Below, in pieces: positions 33,867-42,787 of a stretch of DNA of 43,551 nucleotides. The translations under genes and the position numbers were made by a program. Every line of letters begins with the position of its first letter. The stretch's first letter is position 1. The DNA is from Acidobacteriota bacterium (GTDB lineage Bacteria; Acidobacteriota; Holophagae; Thermotomaculales; Thermotomaculaceae), in NCBI GenBank assembly GCA_013151025.1, contig JAADJC010000016.1, positions 1 to 43,551 of the forward strand, in the 5' to 3' direction. The notes under the pieces were generated by a model. It saw only the letters and a program-made list of their open reading frames with translations. It had not been told where the DNA came from and did not search any database.

Positions 33867-34640
33867 ATGAAAGATCTTAAAGGGAAAACAGTACTTGTTA
33901 CAGGCGCAACTGCTGGAATTGGAAGGGAAACAGCAAAGCTTTTTGCACAATTGGGGTGCAGGCTCATATTAACAGGTAGAAGAGACAGTCGTCTCATCTC
34001 ACTGAAAAAAGAGTTGGAACAGGACTATGAGAGTGCGGTGTTTATCCATGCTTTTGACATTTCCAGCCGTCCTGCCTGCGAAAGGTTTTTCGACAGCATC
34101 CCTGGAGATTTCCGTAATATTGACATTCTGGTAAATAATGCCGGTGTGGGCAGAGGAATGGATAAACTTCACCAGGGCGACATAGACGACTGGGAAGAAA
34201 TGATAGATACCAATGTGAAGGGGCTCCTTTACATTACAAGGCTTATTGTGCCGGAGATGGTGAACCGAAACAGCGGACATATTATCAACCTGGGTTCCAT
34301 AGCCGGACTGGAGGTATACCCCGGCGGCAACATTTACTGTGCCACAAAGCACGCGATTCACGCCATCAGCCAGGCGCTCCGAATGGAACTGGTGGATACA
34401 CCATTACGGGTAACTGAAATTGAGCCGGGAATGGTGGAAACGGAGTTTTCCGTGGGTCGGTTCCACGGTGACAGGGAAAAGGCAGAGAAGGTATATTGGG
34501 GGCTGGACCCCTTAACCGGGTCGGATATTGCAGATCTGATTGTTTTTGCTGCCAGTCGGCCCGCCCATGTTCAGATTAACGAAGTGATTGTGATGCCTAC
34601 GGCCCAGGCAACTGCCACAATTTCCCATCGAAAGGATTGA
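33867..34640 (+). CDS. Short-chain dehydrogenase, YdfG-like
   Basis: This 257-residue NAD(P)-dependent oxidoreductase has the classical SDR features: nucleotide-binding TGATAGIG (residues 12-19), the NNAG motif, and catalytic S144, Y157 and K161 (YCATK). Stretches such as DDWEEMIDTNVKGLLYITR, GHIINLGSIAGLEVYPGG and RVTEIEPGMVETEFS with RFHGDREKAEKVY are very like the YdfG group (3-hydroxy acid dehydrogenase, malonic semialdehyde reductase, acting also on serine analogues). The exact substrate is not proven. A GAGGAGGGGG site precedes the start, 23 bases after nadE. Confidence 0.88.
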   Translation: MKDLKGKTVLVTGATAGIGRETAKLFAQLGCRLILTGRRDSRLISLKKELEQDYESAVFIHAFDISSRPACERFFDSIPGDFRNIDILVNNAGVGRGMDKLHQGDIDDWEEMIDTNVKGLLYITRLIVPEMVNRNSGHIINLGSIAGLEVYPGGNIYCATKHAIHAISQALRMELVDTPLRVTEIEPGMVETEFSVGRFHGDREKAEKVYWGLDPLTGSDIADLIVFAASRPAHVQINEVIVMPTAQATATISHRKD

Positions 34641-34655
34641 CTGAATGGGGTTGAA

Positions 34656-35258
34656 ATGTTTAAAAGGTTTGAAAAAATGAAACACATTAAAAAATGGGTA
34701 TTGCTGTCGGCTTTTGTACTGGTTTCGTCCTTGTGTTTGGCACAGGATGTGACCATTGACCGCTCGTATAGCTATTGGGGTGTCCGGGCCGGGTACATGG
34801 AAATTGACAACATGGAAGACGGCGGTAGCGCAAACCTCGGGTTTACAAGCGGATTCCGGTTTGACGGTCCTTTTGCTATTGAAGTTTCGCTGGATTACCA
34901 CACCTCCGAGTTTTCCGATGTGGATCGGACGACCTATGCGCTTCAAGCCAGTCTGCTGGTTTATCTGGCTCCCATTACAGCCAGGGTTCAGCCATACGTT
35001 CTGGGCGGTGGCGGTTTCTATCTTTCCGGTTATGACTACTGGACTGATAGCGGATACCGTAGAACCGACTTCACCAGTCACAAGTTCGGCGGCCATTTGG
35101 GCGGTGGCATTGACTTCTGGCCCACTGCGGAAGTTTCCCTGACTGTGGATGTGCGCTACCTGTTCTTACAGGAAGATATACCGGAAGACTCGGTCGTGAA
35201 CATCAATGGCACTATTGACGGTATTCTGGCCACCATCGGGGCGAAATTTCGGTTTTGA
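34656..35258 (+). CDS. Small outer-membrane beta-barrel protein
   Basis: This 200-residue protein has a signal peptide (KKWVLLSAFVLVSSLCLA) and then about eight amphipathic strands with Gly- and Tyr-rich turns (GVRAGYMEIDNM, VQPYVLGGGGFYLSGYDYW, FGGHLGGGIDFWPTAEVSLT, DVRYLFLQE). It ends in ATIGAKFRF, a terminal aromatic residue as required for outer-membrane insertion. It matches the general OmpA/OmpX-like barrel pattern. The start may be ATG 34656 or the in-frame ATG 34677; the latter gives a more normal signal peptide. Role unknown; it lies between the SDR gene and rnhB without a visible terminator. Confidence 0.75.
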   Translation: MFKRFEKMKHIKKWVLLSAFVLVSSLCLAQDVTIDRSYSYWGVRAGYMEIDNMEDGGSANLGFTSGFRFDGPFAIEVSLDYHTSEFSDVDRTTYALQASLLVYLAPITARVQPYVLGGGGFYLSGYDYWTDSGYRRTDFTSHKFGGHLGGGIDFWPTAEVSLTVDVRYLFLQEDIPEDSVVNINGTIDGILATIGAKFRF

Positions 35259-35263
35259 ACATT

Positions 35264-35881
35264 ATGGCGGAACCGACGGAATTCGGCCTTTTTGAACAAT
35301 ATAACACCATCATTGGCGTGGACGAAGCGGGCAGGGGTTGTCTCGCCGGGCCGGTATACATATGTGCGGTTCTTTGCCCCCGTTCAAGGTTCACTGAACT
35401 GCAAAATTTGCAAAACTTGACGGACTCAAAGAAACTCAGCCCGAAACAACGGGACCGGGTACTGGATGAACTTCTAGATATGGGAATTTCCTACCGGGTT
35501 TCCGTAGTCAACCATCGGATCATTGATGACATCAACATTCTGCAGGCTTCCCTGCTGGGGATGAAGCGTTCAGTGGCAAGGCTGGCATTGGCGACCGGGT
35601 CTTCCCCCATTGTGGTAGTGGATGGAAATCAGCCTATTGAAACTGTATATCCCCAAATTACAGTGGTGAAGGGCGATTTGAAGTTCAAAACCATTGCCGC
35701 TGCGTCTATCTTCGCGAAAGTGCTCCGGGATCGGTTCATGATAGCGGTTGCAGGGAAATGGCCACAATACGGATTTGAGAGTCATAAAGGTTATCCTTCA
35801 CCTGTCCACAAAGCTGCCCTTCGGGAATTCGGCCCCTGTCCCATCCACCGCCTCACCTTCCGGCCTTGCCGACCGAAGTAG
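35264..35881 (+). CDS. rnhB: Ribonuclease HII
   Basis: This 205-residue enzyme cleaves the RNA strand of RNA-DNA hybrids and starts ribonucleotide excision repair. It has the signature GVDEAGRGCLAGPV with D20-E21, the LTDSKKLSPKQRD helix, the third acidic site in VVVDGNQP and the fourth in AAASIFAKVLRDR, followed by GFESHKGYPSPVH. The start is ATG 35264, six bases after the previous stop; a TTG nine bases earlier overlaps that stop. Length is typical. Confidence 0.95.
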   Translation: MAEPTEFGLFEQYNTIIGVDEAGRGCLAGPVYICAVLCPRSRFTELQNLQNLTDSKKLSPKQRDRVLDELLDMGISYRVSVVNHRIIDDINILQASLLGMKRSVARLALATGSSPIVVVDGNQPIETVYPQITVVKGDLKFKTIAAASIFAKVLRDRFMIAVAGKWPQYGFESHKGYPSPVHKAALREFGPCPIHRLTFRPCRPK

Positions 35882-35901
35882 GAGCGCACGGCCTGCGGCC
35901 G

Positions 35902-35936
35902 GATGTTAGGTGATAGGCTTTGGATGTCAGGTAAAA
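35902..35936. repeat. Degenerate heptamer tandem repeat
   Basis: Five seven-base units in register: GATGTTA, GGTGATA, GGCTTTG, GATGTCA, GGTAAAA. The array and the sequence after it (ending in CTGTCTTT) resemble the 22903 region, which also follows a GC-rich GCGC...GCCG segment. Confidence 0.5.
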
Positions 35937-35965
35937 GAAAAATCAGAGAATTGCCAATCCCTGTC

Positions 35966-35995
35966 TTTACTTAAACTCAGACTTAAACTCAAACT
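35966..35995 (-). repeat. Hexamer tandem repeat at the hydrolase stop codon
   Basis: Read on the minus strand, five six-base units in register: AGTTTG, AGTTTA, AGTCTG, AGTTTA, AGTAAA. The first unit overlaps the stop codon of the alpha/beta hydrolase gene. The same unit is used in the arrays at 42019 and 42095. Confidence 0.55.
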
Positions 35996-36999
35996 TGTTT
36001 TTCATCCGTGGGGGTGAACAGTGAAGGAAGAAGATGATTCAGCCAGCTTCCCAGTCTGATATTCTCTATGAAACCGCAGTGGCCGCCGTGGGTGGTGATG
36101 GCCCGCTGGAGAAAGGAATTTTCATCCAGGGCAAGGATATCTTCCACCGGGATGGCGGGGTCATCTTTTGACGCAATGATTAAGGTTGGAACTGTCAGTT
36201 TGTCAAAGAAATTCGGGCGCAGGGTGTAGGTGTTGAAGTAGTCTGTCACGTTTGCGTAGGGGCTTTGTTCTTTTATCAATAGTTCTGTGATTGCCATGCA
36301 GGTGGGCAGGGATTTTGCTTCTCTGAAGTCGAAATCTTCCGGGAAGGCGGTTTCTTTTTTCCCCATGGAGCGGAACCATTTTTTCAGAAAATACCTTCGC
36401 ATCCAGGGGATGTTGTCAATGACGGCTGTACTTTTTGCCGGGTCCATCAGCGGGCTGATTCCCACAACCAGTTTCAGGTTCGGGATGGGTGTTTCGGCAC
36501 ATTTCCGTGCAATTCTCAGGGCGAAATTTCCACCGAGCGAGAATCCGGCGAGAAAAACCGATAGTTCCGTTTTTGTTTTTGAAATCTTTTGGACGGCTTC
36601 GAAGATTTCATCCAGCCGGTCACTTCGGAACGGGTCGTGGTTCAGATGGTGCGTTTCTCCGTGGTCCCGGAAGTTCAGGCGGAATACGTCGAAACCGGCG
36701 CGAAACAGGGCTTCCCCGGTGCAGCGGATGTAGGTGGAGTTGACACTGCCTTCCCAGCCGTGGAAGAGAATGGCCAGGCCCTTTCCGGCAGAGTCAGGCT
36801 GTGAGCTGTAAAAGCCCTGGAGGCGGACTCTGTCTGTTACGGTAAGGATGCGTTCTTCCATGTGTTCAATCAACTGCGAGTGACGGGGCAGGCGGATTTT
36901 TGCACTGGCCAGCATACTCTGGAGGGTAGGAGACTGAATCAGAAATGGCGGTTCGAACGTGCAGGGGTCTGCCAGTTTCATGAGAGCGTCCATATTCAT
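35989..36999 (-). CDS. Alpha/beta hydrolase, COG0429/YheT-like
   Basis: The start is taken as ATG 36999, with AAGGA nine bases before it; a TTG six bases upstream is possible. The 336-residue product is an alpha/beta-fold hydrolase of the YheT/ABHD1-3 type: ILFHGWEGSVNSTYIR (oxyanion region), the nucleophile elbow GFSLGGN with Ser 154, an acid in ASKDDPAIP and the His in GGHCGF. Relatives are esterases or lipases with undefined natural substrates. The long N-terminus before the first strand is typical. It lies 22 bases after the aldehyde dehydrogenase gene and probably shares its transcript. Confidence 0.85.
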   Translation of the reverse strand: MNMDALMKLADPCTFEPPFLIQSPTLQSMLASAKIRLPRHSQLIEHMEERILTVTDRVRLQGFYSSQPDSAGKGLAILFHGWEGSVNSTYIRCTGEALFRAGFDVFRLNFRDHGETHHLNHDPFRSDRLDEIFEAVQKISKTKTELSVFLAGFSLGGNFALRIARKCAETPIPNLKLVVGISPLMDPAKSTAVIDNIPWMRRYFLKKWFRSMGKKETAFPEDFDFREAKSLPTCMAITELLIKEQSPYANVTDYFNTYTLRPNFFDKLTVPTLIIASKDDPAIPVEDILALDENSFLQRAITTHGGHCGFIENIRLGSWLNHLLPSLFTPTDEKQV

Positions 37000-37021
37000 T
37001 GTCAAAAATCCTTGTCTCTGC

Positions 37022-38593
37022 TTATTTTCGGAACATCCGGGGTAATGCCCGGAGCATTTTAAGGATGCCGGAAAGGCGCTTGCCTGCTCCCCTGCCGTAG
37101 AGCCCCACGGTCAGTCCTTTCAGCCCGTCAAAAACCTTTGCACTGTACGGGTGCCACCAGAGGTTTTTCTTCACCCCGGGGAGCCAGTCGTCCACGATGG
37201 TCTGGGGCTGGGTCATTTCGTTGAACCCGAGTTTTCCGTGGCTGCGGCCGATACCGGATTCCTTGAAGCCGCCCCAGGATGTTTCCGGGACTCCGTGACT
37301 CATCAGGTGATCGTTGATGGTAATAGCCCCCGCCTGAATCTGGTGTGCCAGTTTTTGAGCTTTCTTCCGGTTTTGCGACCAGACAGATCCGGTAAGGCCC
37401 AGGTTGGAATCATTGGCCATCTGGATTGCCGCTTCCATGCTGGAAACTTTAACGACACCAATCACCGGGCCGAACGTTTCATCCCGCATCACTTTCATGT
37501 CCGGGGTGACGTTTGTCAGTACAACTGCAGGGTGAAATTGCCGAACTGTGCCTTCCGGCGGTTCGGGGGATTTCGCAAAAATCCGGGCACCGTGGGACAG
37601 GGCATTTTCGATATGAACTTTGACCACCTCTACCTGCGCGGCAGTGGTCATGGTACCGAAGTCACAGTCCGGGCTCAGGTTGTTTCCGGGGCGCAGGGCC
37701 TCTGTCCGTTGCTTCAGCTCTTCCATAAAGCTGTCGTAGATTTTTTCATGAACATAAATCCGTTCCACGCCGCCGCAGGACTGGCCGGAGTTGGAAAAAC
37801 CCGCCCATACCGCTCCGGCCGCCGCCCGAACAGGGTCTGCATCCTCACAGACCAGCATGGCATCATTCCCGCCGAGTTCCAGGTTTACCGGAGTCAGAGT
37901 TTCCGCCGCCATTGCCATCAGTCGTTTTCCCACCGGGACCGAGCCGGTAAAAAACAGCTTGTTCACTCCGTTTTTCAGGAGTCCTTCTCCGGCAACACGT
38001 CCGGGCAGATTGATGTAGTGGAACACGCCTTCCGGCAGGCCCGCCGATTCAATGACGGATTTCAGCGCCAGTCCGGTGAACTGGGTTTCTGTTGCCACTT
38101 TCAGGATAACGGTATTTCCCGCCAGAAGTCCCATGATGACTTCCGAAAAGGGGATTGAAAACGGATAATTCCAGGGAGAAATAATGCCGATGACGCCGTA
38201 GGGCACCCTGAAAACCCGGGAGGACTTGTTGACAAGGGCTATAGAGCCGAAGCCCGGCCGTTCCGGTTTCAGGAAGGCCGTTACCTTTCGGCAATAGTAG
38301 TGAACCGCGATTGCTGCGGCCATGACTTCGGCCGCCAGTGCGTCCGTAACCGTCTTTCCATTGTCTTTCGCGATAATTTCCGCCAGTTCTTTCGCCTGAC
38401 TGGCGAGGGTGTCCTGGATTTTCCGGATATGGCGGGTCCGTTCCTTCACCCCTAATGCAGCCCAAGTGGGTTGTATCCTCCGGGCCGAGGCAATAGCGGT
38501 TTTCAGATCATCCAGGGTATGCAGCGGGGATTCTCCCAGCAACTCCCCGGTAGCGGGGTTGATACAGGCCGTCTGTTTCGGGGTAGGGGACAT
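37022..38593 (-). CDS. Aldehyde dehydrogenase (NAD(P)-dependent)
   Basis: This 523-residue enzyme oxidises an aldehyde to an acid. Catalytic residues are present: N142 (SPWNYPFSIP), E239 (VNLELGGND) and C273 (NSGQSCGGVERIYV). Conserved blocks FFTGSVPVGKRLM, DETFGPVIGVVKV and GLTGSVWSQNRKKA follow. It is closest in style to the succinate-semialdehyde or broad-range aldehyde dehydrogenases; the substrate cannot be assigned. A C-terminal tail of about 40 residues (GLKGLTVGLYGRGAGKRL) extends past the usual end and is basic. The 145 bases upstream hold a purine-rich tract and no gene. Confidence 0.9.
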   Translation of the reverse strand: MSPTPKQTACINPATGELLGESPLHTLDDLKTAIASARRIQPTWAALGVKERTRHIRKIQDTLASQAKELAEIIAKDNGKTVTDALAAEVMAAAIAVHYYCRKVTAFLKPERPGFGSIALVNKSSRVFRVPYGVIGIISPWNYPFSIPFSEVIMGLLAGNTVILKVATETQFTGLALKSVIESAGLPEGVFHYINLPGRVAGEGLLKNGVNKLFFTGSVPVGKRLMAMAAETLTPVNLELGGNDAMLVCEDADPVRAAAGAVWAGFSNSGQSCGGVERIYVHEKIYDSFMEELKQRTEALRPGNNLSPDCDFGTMTTAAQVEVVKVHIENALSHGARIFAKSPEPPEGTVRQFHPAVVLTNVTPDMKVMRDETFGPVIGVVKVSSMEAAIQMANDSNLGLTGSVWSQNRKKAQKLAHQIQAGAITINDHLMSHGVPETSWGGFKESGIGRSHGKLGFNEMTQPQTIVDDWLPGVKKNLWWHPYSAKVFDGLKGLTVGLYGRGAGKRLSGILKMLRALPRMFRK

Positions 38594-38738
38594 ATTCTCC
38601 TCCTGTCAGTACTGTTTGCTGGATTCATCATACCGCCTTCTCTCCGCAGGGTCAATTGGCCATAAGGGGAGGAGGGTGGGAAGTGGGAAGGGAGAGCAGG
38701 TTTCTACTCTTATCCTTTTTCCCCACGTCTACTTGTTC

Positions 38739-39395
38739 TTACACCGTAAGAACATACCGGAGCATGAGCATGAAATGGCAGGCGCTGCCGGCCATAACGA
38801 AGAGATGCCAGATTTCGTGAAAACCGAATTTCCCCGGCCATGGATCCGGTTTCTTCAGTGCGTAAATTACGGCTCCGACGGTATAAAAAAAGCCACCGGC
38901 AGCCAGCCAGAACAGCCCTTCCGGGGTCAGCACTTTGATAATGGGATAGATGGCGACAATGCAGACCCAGCCCATGAGGAGGTAGATGCCGGTGGAAACC
39001 CATCGGGGCACTTCCAGCCAGAAAAGAGACACAAAAATTCCCGCCAACGCCAATCCCCAGACCACACCGAAAATACTCCAGCCCCAGCCGCCCCGCAGCG
39101 GAACCAGACAGATGGGGGTGTAGGTTCCGGCAATGAGCATGTAAATCATCACGTGGTCCAGTGTTCGCAGAATTTTCTGGCCCCGTTGGGACAGGGGAAG
39201 CAAGTGGTAGAGGGCACTGGCGGTGTAAAGCAGTACCATGGATGTGCCGTAAATTGAGAATGAAACCACGTGCCAGACGGTGGCATGAAGTGCCGCAAGG
39301 GTTACCAGTACGGATAATGCCGCAACGGATAAGAACGCACCGAGGAGATGAGACAGTCCGCTGAAAGGATCTTTCAGCTTTTTAAATACGTGCAT
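38739..39395 (-). CDS. Hemolysin III / PAQR family membrane protein
   Basis: This 218-residue protein has seven membrane segments and the family motifs: GLSHLLGAFLSV in the first helix, LYTASALYHLLPLS, LRTLDHVMIYMLIAGTYTP and, near the end, FHEIWHLFVMAGSACHFMLM. The His, Asp and Ser residues in these blocks match the proposed metal-dependent hydrolase site of the CREST/PAQR superfamily. Despite its name, a haemolytic role is not established for most members. Upstream of the start is a GGAGGC site. Confidence 0.92.
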   Translation of the reverse strand: MHVFKKLKDPFSGLSHLLGAFLSVAALSVLVTLAALHATVWHVVSFSIYGTSMVLLYTASALYHLLPLSQRGQKILRTLDHVMIYMLIAGTYTPICLVPLRGGWGWSIFGVVWGLALAGIFVSLFWLEVPRWVSTGIYLLMGWVCIVAIYPIIKVLTPEGLFWLAAGGFFYTVGAVIYALKKPDPWPGKFGFHEIWHLFVMAGSACHFMLMLRYVLTV

Positions 39396-39494
39396 GTTGC
39401 CTCCGGCTTAGAAAAATGACTTGCCCACGGGCGGCAATTCAAGATAACACGGGCCGCTGGTCGCTTCAATCCTTTTAGAAAAGAAAAGATTTAA

Positions 39495-39523
39495 TTGCCG
39501 GACAGCTTTGAAGGGCATATATT
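39495..39523 (+). promoter_or_regulatory. Promoter for the three-TM protein and hybrid kinase
   Basis: TTGCCG (39495-39500) and TATATT (39518-39523) are separated by 17 bases; the ribosome site AGGGGG follows and ATG is at 39541. The -35 is imperfect. Confidence 0.4.
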
Positions 39524-39540
39524 AAATAATAGGGGGTAAT

Positions 39541-39816
39541 ATGTTTCAGGAAAGTGAAGTTGTTAATCTGGTTTTTGCCCTTTTGATTATGATTTTTTTT
39601 CTGATTTTTTCAAGGGGATACCACCGTCCGCGCTTTCCGTTTCTCTATCTCGGTTTTTTCTTTATGCTTTTAGCATACATTTTCACCGTTGTGGAGGGGG
39701 TGGCTTTGCCGGTATTTTTCAATCTGGCGGAGCATTTCTGCTATGCCTTGTCCGGCATTTTCTTCCTCATCGGCTGTCTGAAACTGGCAGGGAAACGGGA
39801 GGACATGTTTGGCTGA
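39541..39816 (+). CDS. Small three-TM membrane protein, partner of the hybrid kinase
   Basis: This 91-residue protein has three hydrophobic segments (about residues 8-24, 34-54 and 64-82). It has no known domain. Its pattern (a basic loop after the first helix, an acidic residue at the end of the second in FTVVEG, then NLAEHFCYALSGIFFLIG in the third) resembles the N-terminal membrane region of the following kinase, which has ILEHSG and [17 protein letters not shown] in matching places. The gene starts after AGGGGGT and overlaps the kinase by eight bases, so they are probably made in equal amounts and work as one sensor. This is inferred from spacing and resemblance. Confidence 0.65.
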   Translation: MFQESEVVNLVFALLIMIFFLIFSRGYHRPRFPFLYLGFFFMLLAYIFTVVEGVALPVFFNLAEHFCYALSGIFFLIGCLKLAGKREDMFG

Positions 39817-42019
39817 ATACTTTGTGCTCTTCTTTGACAGTATTTCTTTTGTAGCGTTTCTGGCGGCATTTCTGGTACTCTTCCGGGCCCCCCGGGAGAA
39901 GATGGGTCGCTCAACCCGTGCCTTTTTACAGGCCACACTGTTCATTTATGTTATTGTGGGGTTTTTCAATATCCTGGAACACAGCGGAACCACAGTGGCA
40001 CTGGATCCTTACGAAGATTTCATTGAAATTACCTTCCCGCTGCTGTTTATGTTTTTTCTGTATTCCACTATGCTCAGAAGCGAGGTGGGGCTTCGCCTGA
40101 TAAGCGAAGAACAGTTGATTCGGTCCATTGATATGGCGGAAAAACGCTTTCGGCTCTTCACGGAGCAAAGCCCCGCTGTGGTTTTTATTGTGGATAAGGA
40201 TGGCAGGCATATGTACGCGAACCGCAGATGCCGTGAGTTAAATGGAATTTCCGTCGGGGATAAAAAAGTGCCGGACTGGCCGGATGATGTGATGGAGGCA
40301 ATCCGTCAACACAATCGGATTGCGCTGGAGAAAGGCAAATGGGAAGGGCTTGAGAAAGTACCGGATGAGAAGGGAAGGCTTCATACTTACCAGGTGACAA
40401 AATTCAAAATTCAACAGGAAGACGGACTCTTTTTCATCGGCGGAATTGCTTTGGATGTTACGGAATACCAGGCGCTTCTCGAAGAGCAGCGGAAGTTGGG
40501 ACCCATAATAGAGCAGTTGGGTGAGGGAGTGATGGTTACGAATACGGAAGGGAAGATCATTTTTGTCAACCAGGCCTATGAGAAGATAACCGGTTACTGC
40601 ATGCAGGAGCTCGTTGGGGAAAATTCGCGCATCCTAAAAAGCGGACGGCAGAACACGGAATTTTACAAAGAATTCTGGTCCGTCATTACTTCCGGAAAAA
40701 CCTGGCAGGGGAAACTGGTAAACCGAAGAAAAGACGGTTCGTTATACCACGAGCAGGCAACAGTTTTTCCTGTAAAGGGGGGAGATGGAAAGATTGAGTA
40801 CTATGCCGCCGTAAAGAGAGATATTACCCATGAGATTAAGATGGAGGAAACATTGCGCCAGTCCCGGAAGCTGGAAACCATCGGCCAGCTGGTGGGGGGA
40901 ATCGCCCATGATTTCAACAACCTCCTCACCGCGATCAACGGATATTCTGAATTGGCCATCTCTGGCCTTGAGCCTGGAAGCAAGATTCGAAACCATGTGG
41001 AGCGGGTGAGGGATGCCGGGGAGCGGGCAGCTGCCCTGACAAAAAAGCTTCTGGGGTTCGGCCGGAAGCAGATGATCCAGCCTAAAGTACTGGACATTTC
41101 CGAAACGATACGGGGATTTGAGCATATAATGAAACGTTTAATCGGAGAGGATATTGAGTTGGTATTGAAACTTGGGAAAGCTCAGTCCCCTGTCTTCGCG
41201 GATCCGGCACAGATTGATCAGATATTGATGAACCTCCTTGTCAATGCAAGGGACGCGATCAATGAAAACGGAGAGAGCGGCGAACGCAGAATTATAATTG
41301 AAGTCAGTGAAACCGATTTGGATGAAACATATGTGACCAGCCATGTGGGTGCTTTTGCCGGGCCCCATATTATGTTGAACGTGACAGACACGGGGAAGGG
41401 GATTCCCCATGAATTACAGTTGAGAATTTTCGAGCCTTTTTTTACAACCAAACCCGTTGGCGTCGGTACCGGTTTGGGCCTTGCCACTGTCTATGGTATT
41501 GTAAAACAGAATAAAGGTTCAATCTTTGTATACAGCGAACCGGGGCAGGGCACTACATTTAAGGTGTATTTGCCGGTTTACAGTGTTGAAAAGGAAGTTA
41601 CCAAAATCTGGAAAAGTACGTCTCCGGACAACCGGGTGGTCAACGGGAAGGGGATCATCCTTGTGGTGGAAGATGAGGAAGAGGTTCGGAATCTTGCCCG
41701 TGACGTGCTGGAAGCTGCCGGCTACACTGTACTGGAAGCGGATTCGGCAGAATATGCTCTTAAAATGATGGAGAGTTATGAGGGGCCGTTGGATCTGTTG
41801 TTTACCGATATTGTGATGCCGGGAATGAACGGAATGAAATTGGCTGAAAAACTGTCAAAACTGCGTCCCGGAATCAAAAAACTTTACGCCTCCGGCTACT
41901 CGGAAGAAGTGCTGGAACAGAAAGGACTGCACGGAGTCAATGGCTCTTTACTCTTAAAGCCGTACAGCCGTGGGGAACTGACCCGCCGAATCCACAAATT
42001 ATTGAATCAGGGCAGATAA
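39809..42019 (+). CDS. Membrane-bound hybrid histidine kinase with two PAS domains and receiver
   Basis: This 736-residue protein starts at TTG 39809, six bases after GGGAGG at 39797-39802. Order of parts: three membrane helices (about 5-25, 38-55, 70-90), PAS domain 1 (about 110-225), PAS domain 2 (230-350, ending in [10 protein letters not shown]), dimerisation domain with H367 ([14 protein letters not shown]), ATPase domain (N-box [34 protein letters not shown]) and a C-terminal receiver with phosphoacceptor D667 ([13 protein letters not shown]). The HDFNN type of H-box is common in hybrid kinases with a C-terminal receiver. The next phosphorelay step (HPt or response regulator) is not present nearby. 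The signal sensed is unknown. Confidence 0.9.
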   Translation: MAEYFVLFFDSISFVAFLAAFLVLFRAPREKMGRSTRAFLQATLFIYVIVGFFNILEHSGTTVALDPYEDFIEITFPLLFMFFLYSTMLRSEVGLRLISEEQLIRSIDMAEKRFRLFTEQSPAVVFIVDKDGRHMYANRRCRELNGISVGDKKVPDWPDDVMEAIRQHNRIALEKGKWEGLEKVPDEKGRLHTYQVTKFKIQQEDGLFFIGGIALDVTEYQALLEEQRKLGPIIEQLGEGVMVTNTEGKIIFVNQAYEKITGYCMQELVGENSRILKSGRQNTEFYKEFWSVITSGKTWQGKLVNRRKDGSLYHEQATVFPVKGGDGKIEYYAAVKRDITHEIKMEETLRQSRKLETIGQLVGGIAHDFNNLLTAINGYSELAISGLEPGSKIRNHVERVRDAGERAAALTKKLLGFGRKQMIQPKVLDISETIRGFEHIMKRLIGEDIELVLKLGKAQSPVFADPAQIDQILMNLLVNARDAINENGESGERRIIIEVSETDLDETYVTSHVGAFAGPHIMLNVTDTGKGIPHELQLRIFEPFFTTKPVGVGTGLGLATVYGIVKQNKGSIFVYSEPGQGTTFKVYLPVYSVEKEVTKIWKSTSPDNRVVNGKGIILVVEDEEEVRNLARDVLEAAGYTVLEADSAEYALKMMESYEGPLDLLFTDIVMPGMNGMKLAEKLSKLRPGIKKLYASGYSEEVLEQKGLHGVNGSLLLKPYSRGELTRRIHKLLNQGR

Positions 42020-42118
42020 GTTTAAGCCTAAGTCCAAGTTTGAGTTTAAGTGAAGAATTAGAAAGGCGATGGGCCTCTTTTCCCAAATCTTTTCCGGACT
42101 TAAACCTGAACTCAAGCT
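42019..42118. repeat. Hexamer tandem repeats arranged as inverted pair
   Basis: Plus-strand units AGTTTA, AGCCTA, AGTCCA, AGTTTG, AGTTTA, AGTGAA run in register from 42019 to 42054, starting at the last base of the kinase stop codon. On the minus strand AGCTTG, AGTTCA, GGTTTA, AGTCCG occupy 42118-42095, a few bases past the stop of the convergent methyltransferase gene. The two tracts can pair imperfectly and might act as a terminator between convergent genes. Confidence 0.55.
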
Positions 42119-42123
42119 TTTCT

Positions 42124-42774
42124 CTACTTGTCTTTAAGTTGGAAGACAGCTTCAATCATACTATGTTGTTCCAGTGGGCCGTTGCCGTGACGGTGCCACT
42201 GTCCCGGGCCCTCAAAGTGGTGGAGAACCTTTGCTCCCTGAAACAGCGCGAGAATTTCGTTCGGCTCCAGCCAGGTTTGTGCATCTCCCCTGCCGTTGTG
42301 AAACGAATGGGGTTCTGCTTCCTCCCACTCTTCTGACAACATCTGGATGCCCGTGTCTTCTGTGGAAAAAGCAGTCACAAATACAAAACCGCCGGGTGCT
42401 GTCCATGCCCGGATTCGGGAAATCAGTAATTGAATATCAGTTTTGGACAGAAGTTGAAACAATCCAAAGAGCAGAGTGGCAGAAAGAGGCTGTTTCGACT
42501 CAAAATTGAGGACATTTCCATGTACGACGGAAACAGGGAGTTTTTCCTCAGTCGCAACTTCCTGAAGAAAAGTCGTGGATTGCACGGAGGTATCCATGGC
42601 GATAACTTGAACTCCCTGTCGGGCGAGGAAAAAGGAATTTCGCCCCTGCCCCGCTCCGGCATCCAGAACAGGATGTGAATGTGCGATCCTGTCTGCATAA
42701 TTAACAAGCAGCGGCTCCGGTTCCGCTCCAAAAAAATCCTTGTGTGCCGCATAAGCCGCATTGTATTCGTTCAT
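42124..42774 (-). CDS. Class I SAM-dependent methyltransferase
   Basis: This 216-residue protein has the Rossmann methyltransferase motif I VLDAGAGQGRNSFFLARQG, the acidic end of the second strand in VIAMDTS, and VVHGNVLNF, followed by LRAW-type strands (RIRAWTAPGGFVFVTAF). It is close in layout to TehB-like or general methyltransferase domain 11/25 proteins; the beginning (YNAAYAAHKDFFGAEPEPLL) resembles TehB-type starts. The substrate is unknown. No ribosome site of unusual strength is seen; the start ATG 42774 is the first in frame. Confidence 0.8.
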   Translation of the reverse strand: MNEYNAAYAAHKDFFGAEPEPLLVNYADRIAHSHPVLDAGAGQGRNSFFLARQGVQVIAMDTSVQSTTFLQEVATEEKLPVSVVHGNVLNFESKQPLSATLLFGLFQLLSKTDIQLLISRIRAWTAPGGFVFVTAFSTEDTGIQMLSEEWEEAEPHSFHNGRGDAQTWLEPNEILALFQGAKVLHHFEGPGQWHRHGNGPLEQHSMIEAVFQLKDK

Positions 42775-42787
42775 GAAACGAGTATAG

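Noticed and set aside
38735-38753. Perfect 8-base inverted repeat GTTCTTAC/GTAAGAAC at the end of the hemolysin III gene
   Set aside because: It lies across the last codons and the stop, has a 3-base loop and no T run; it is probably fortuitous, so not called a terminator.
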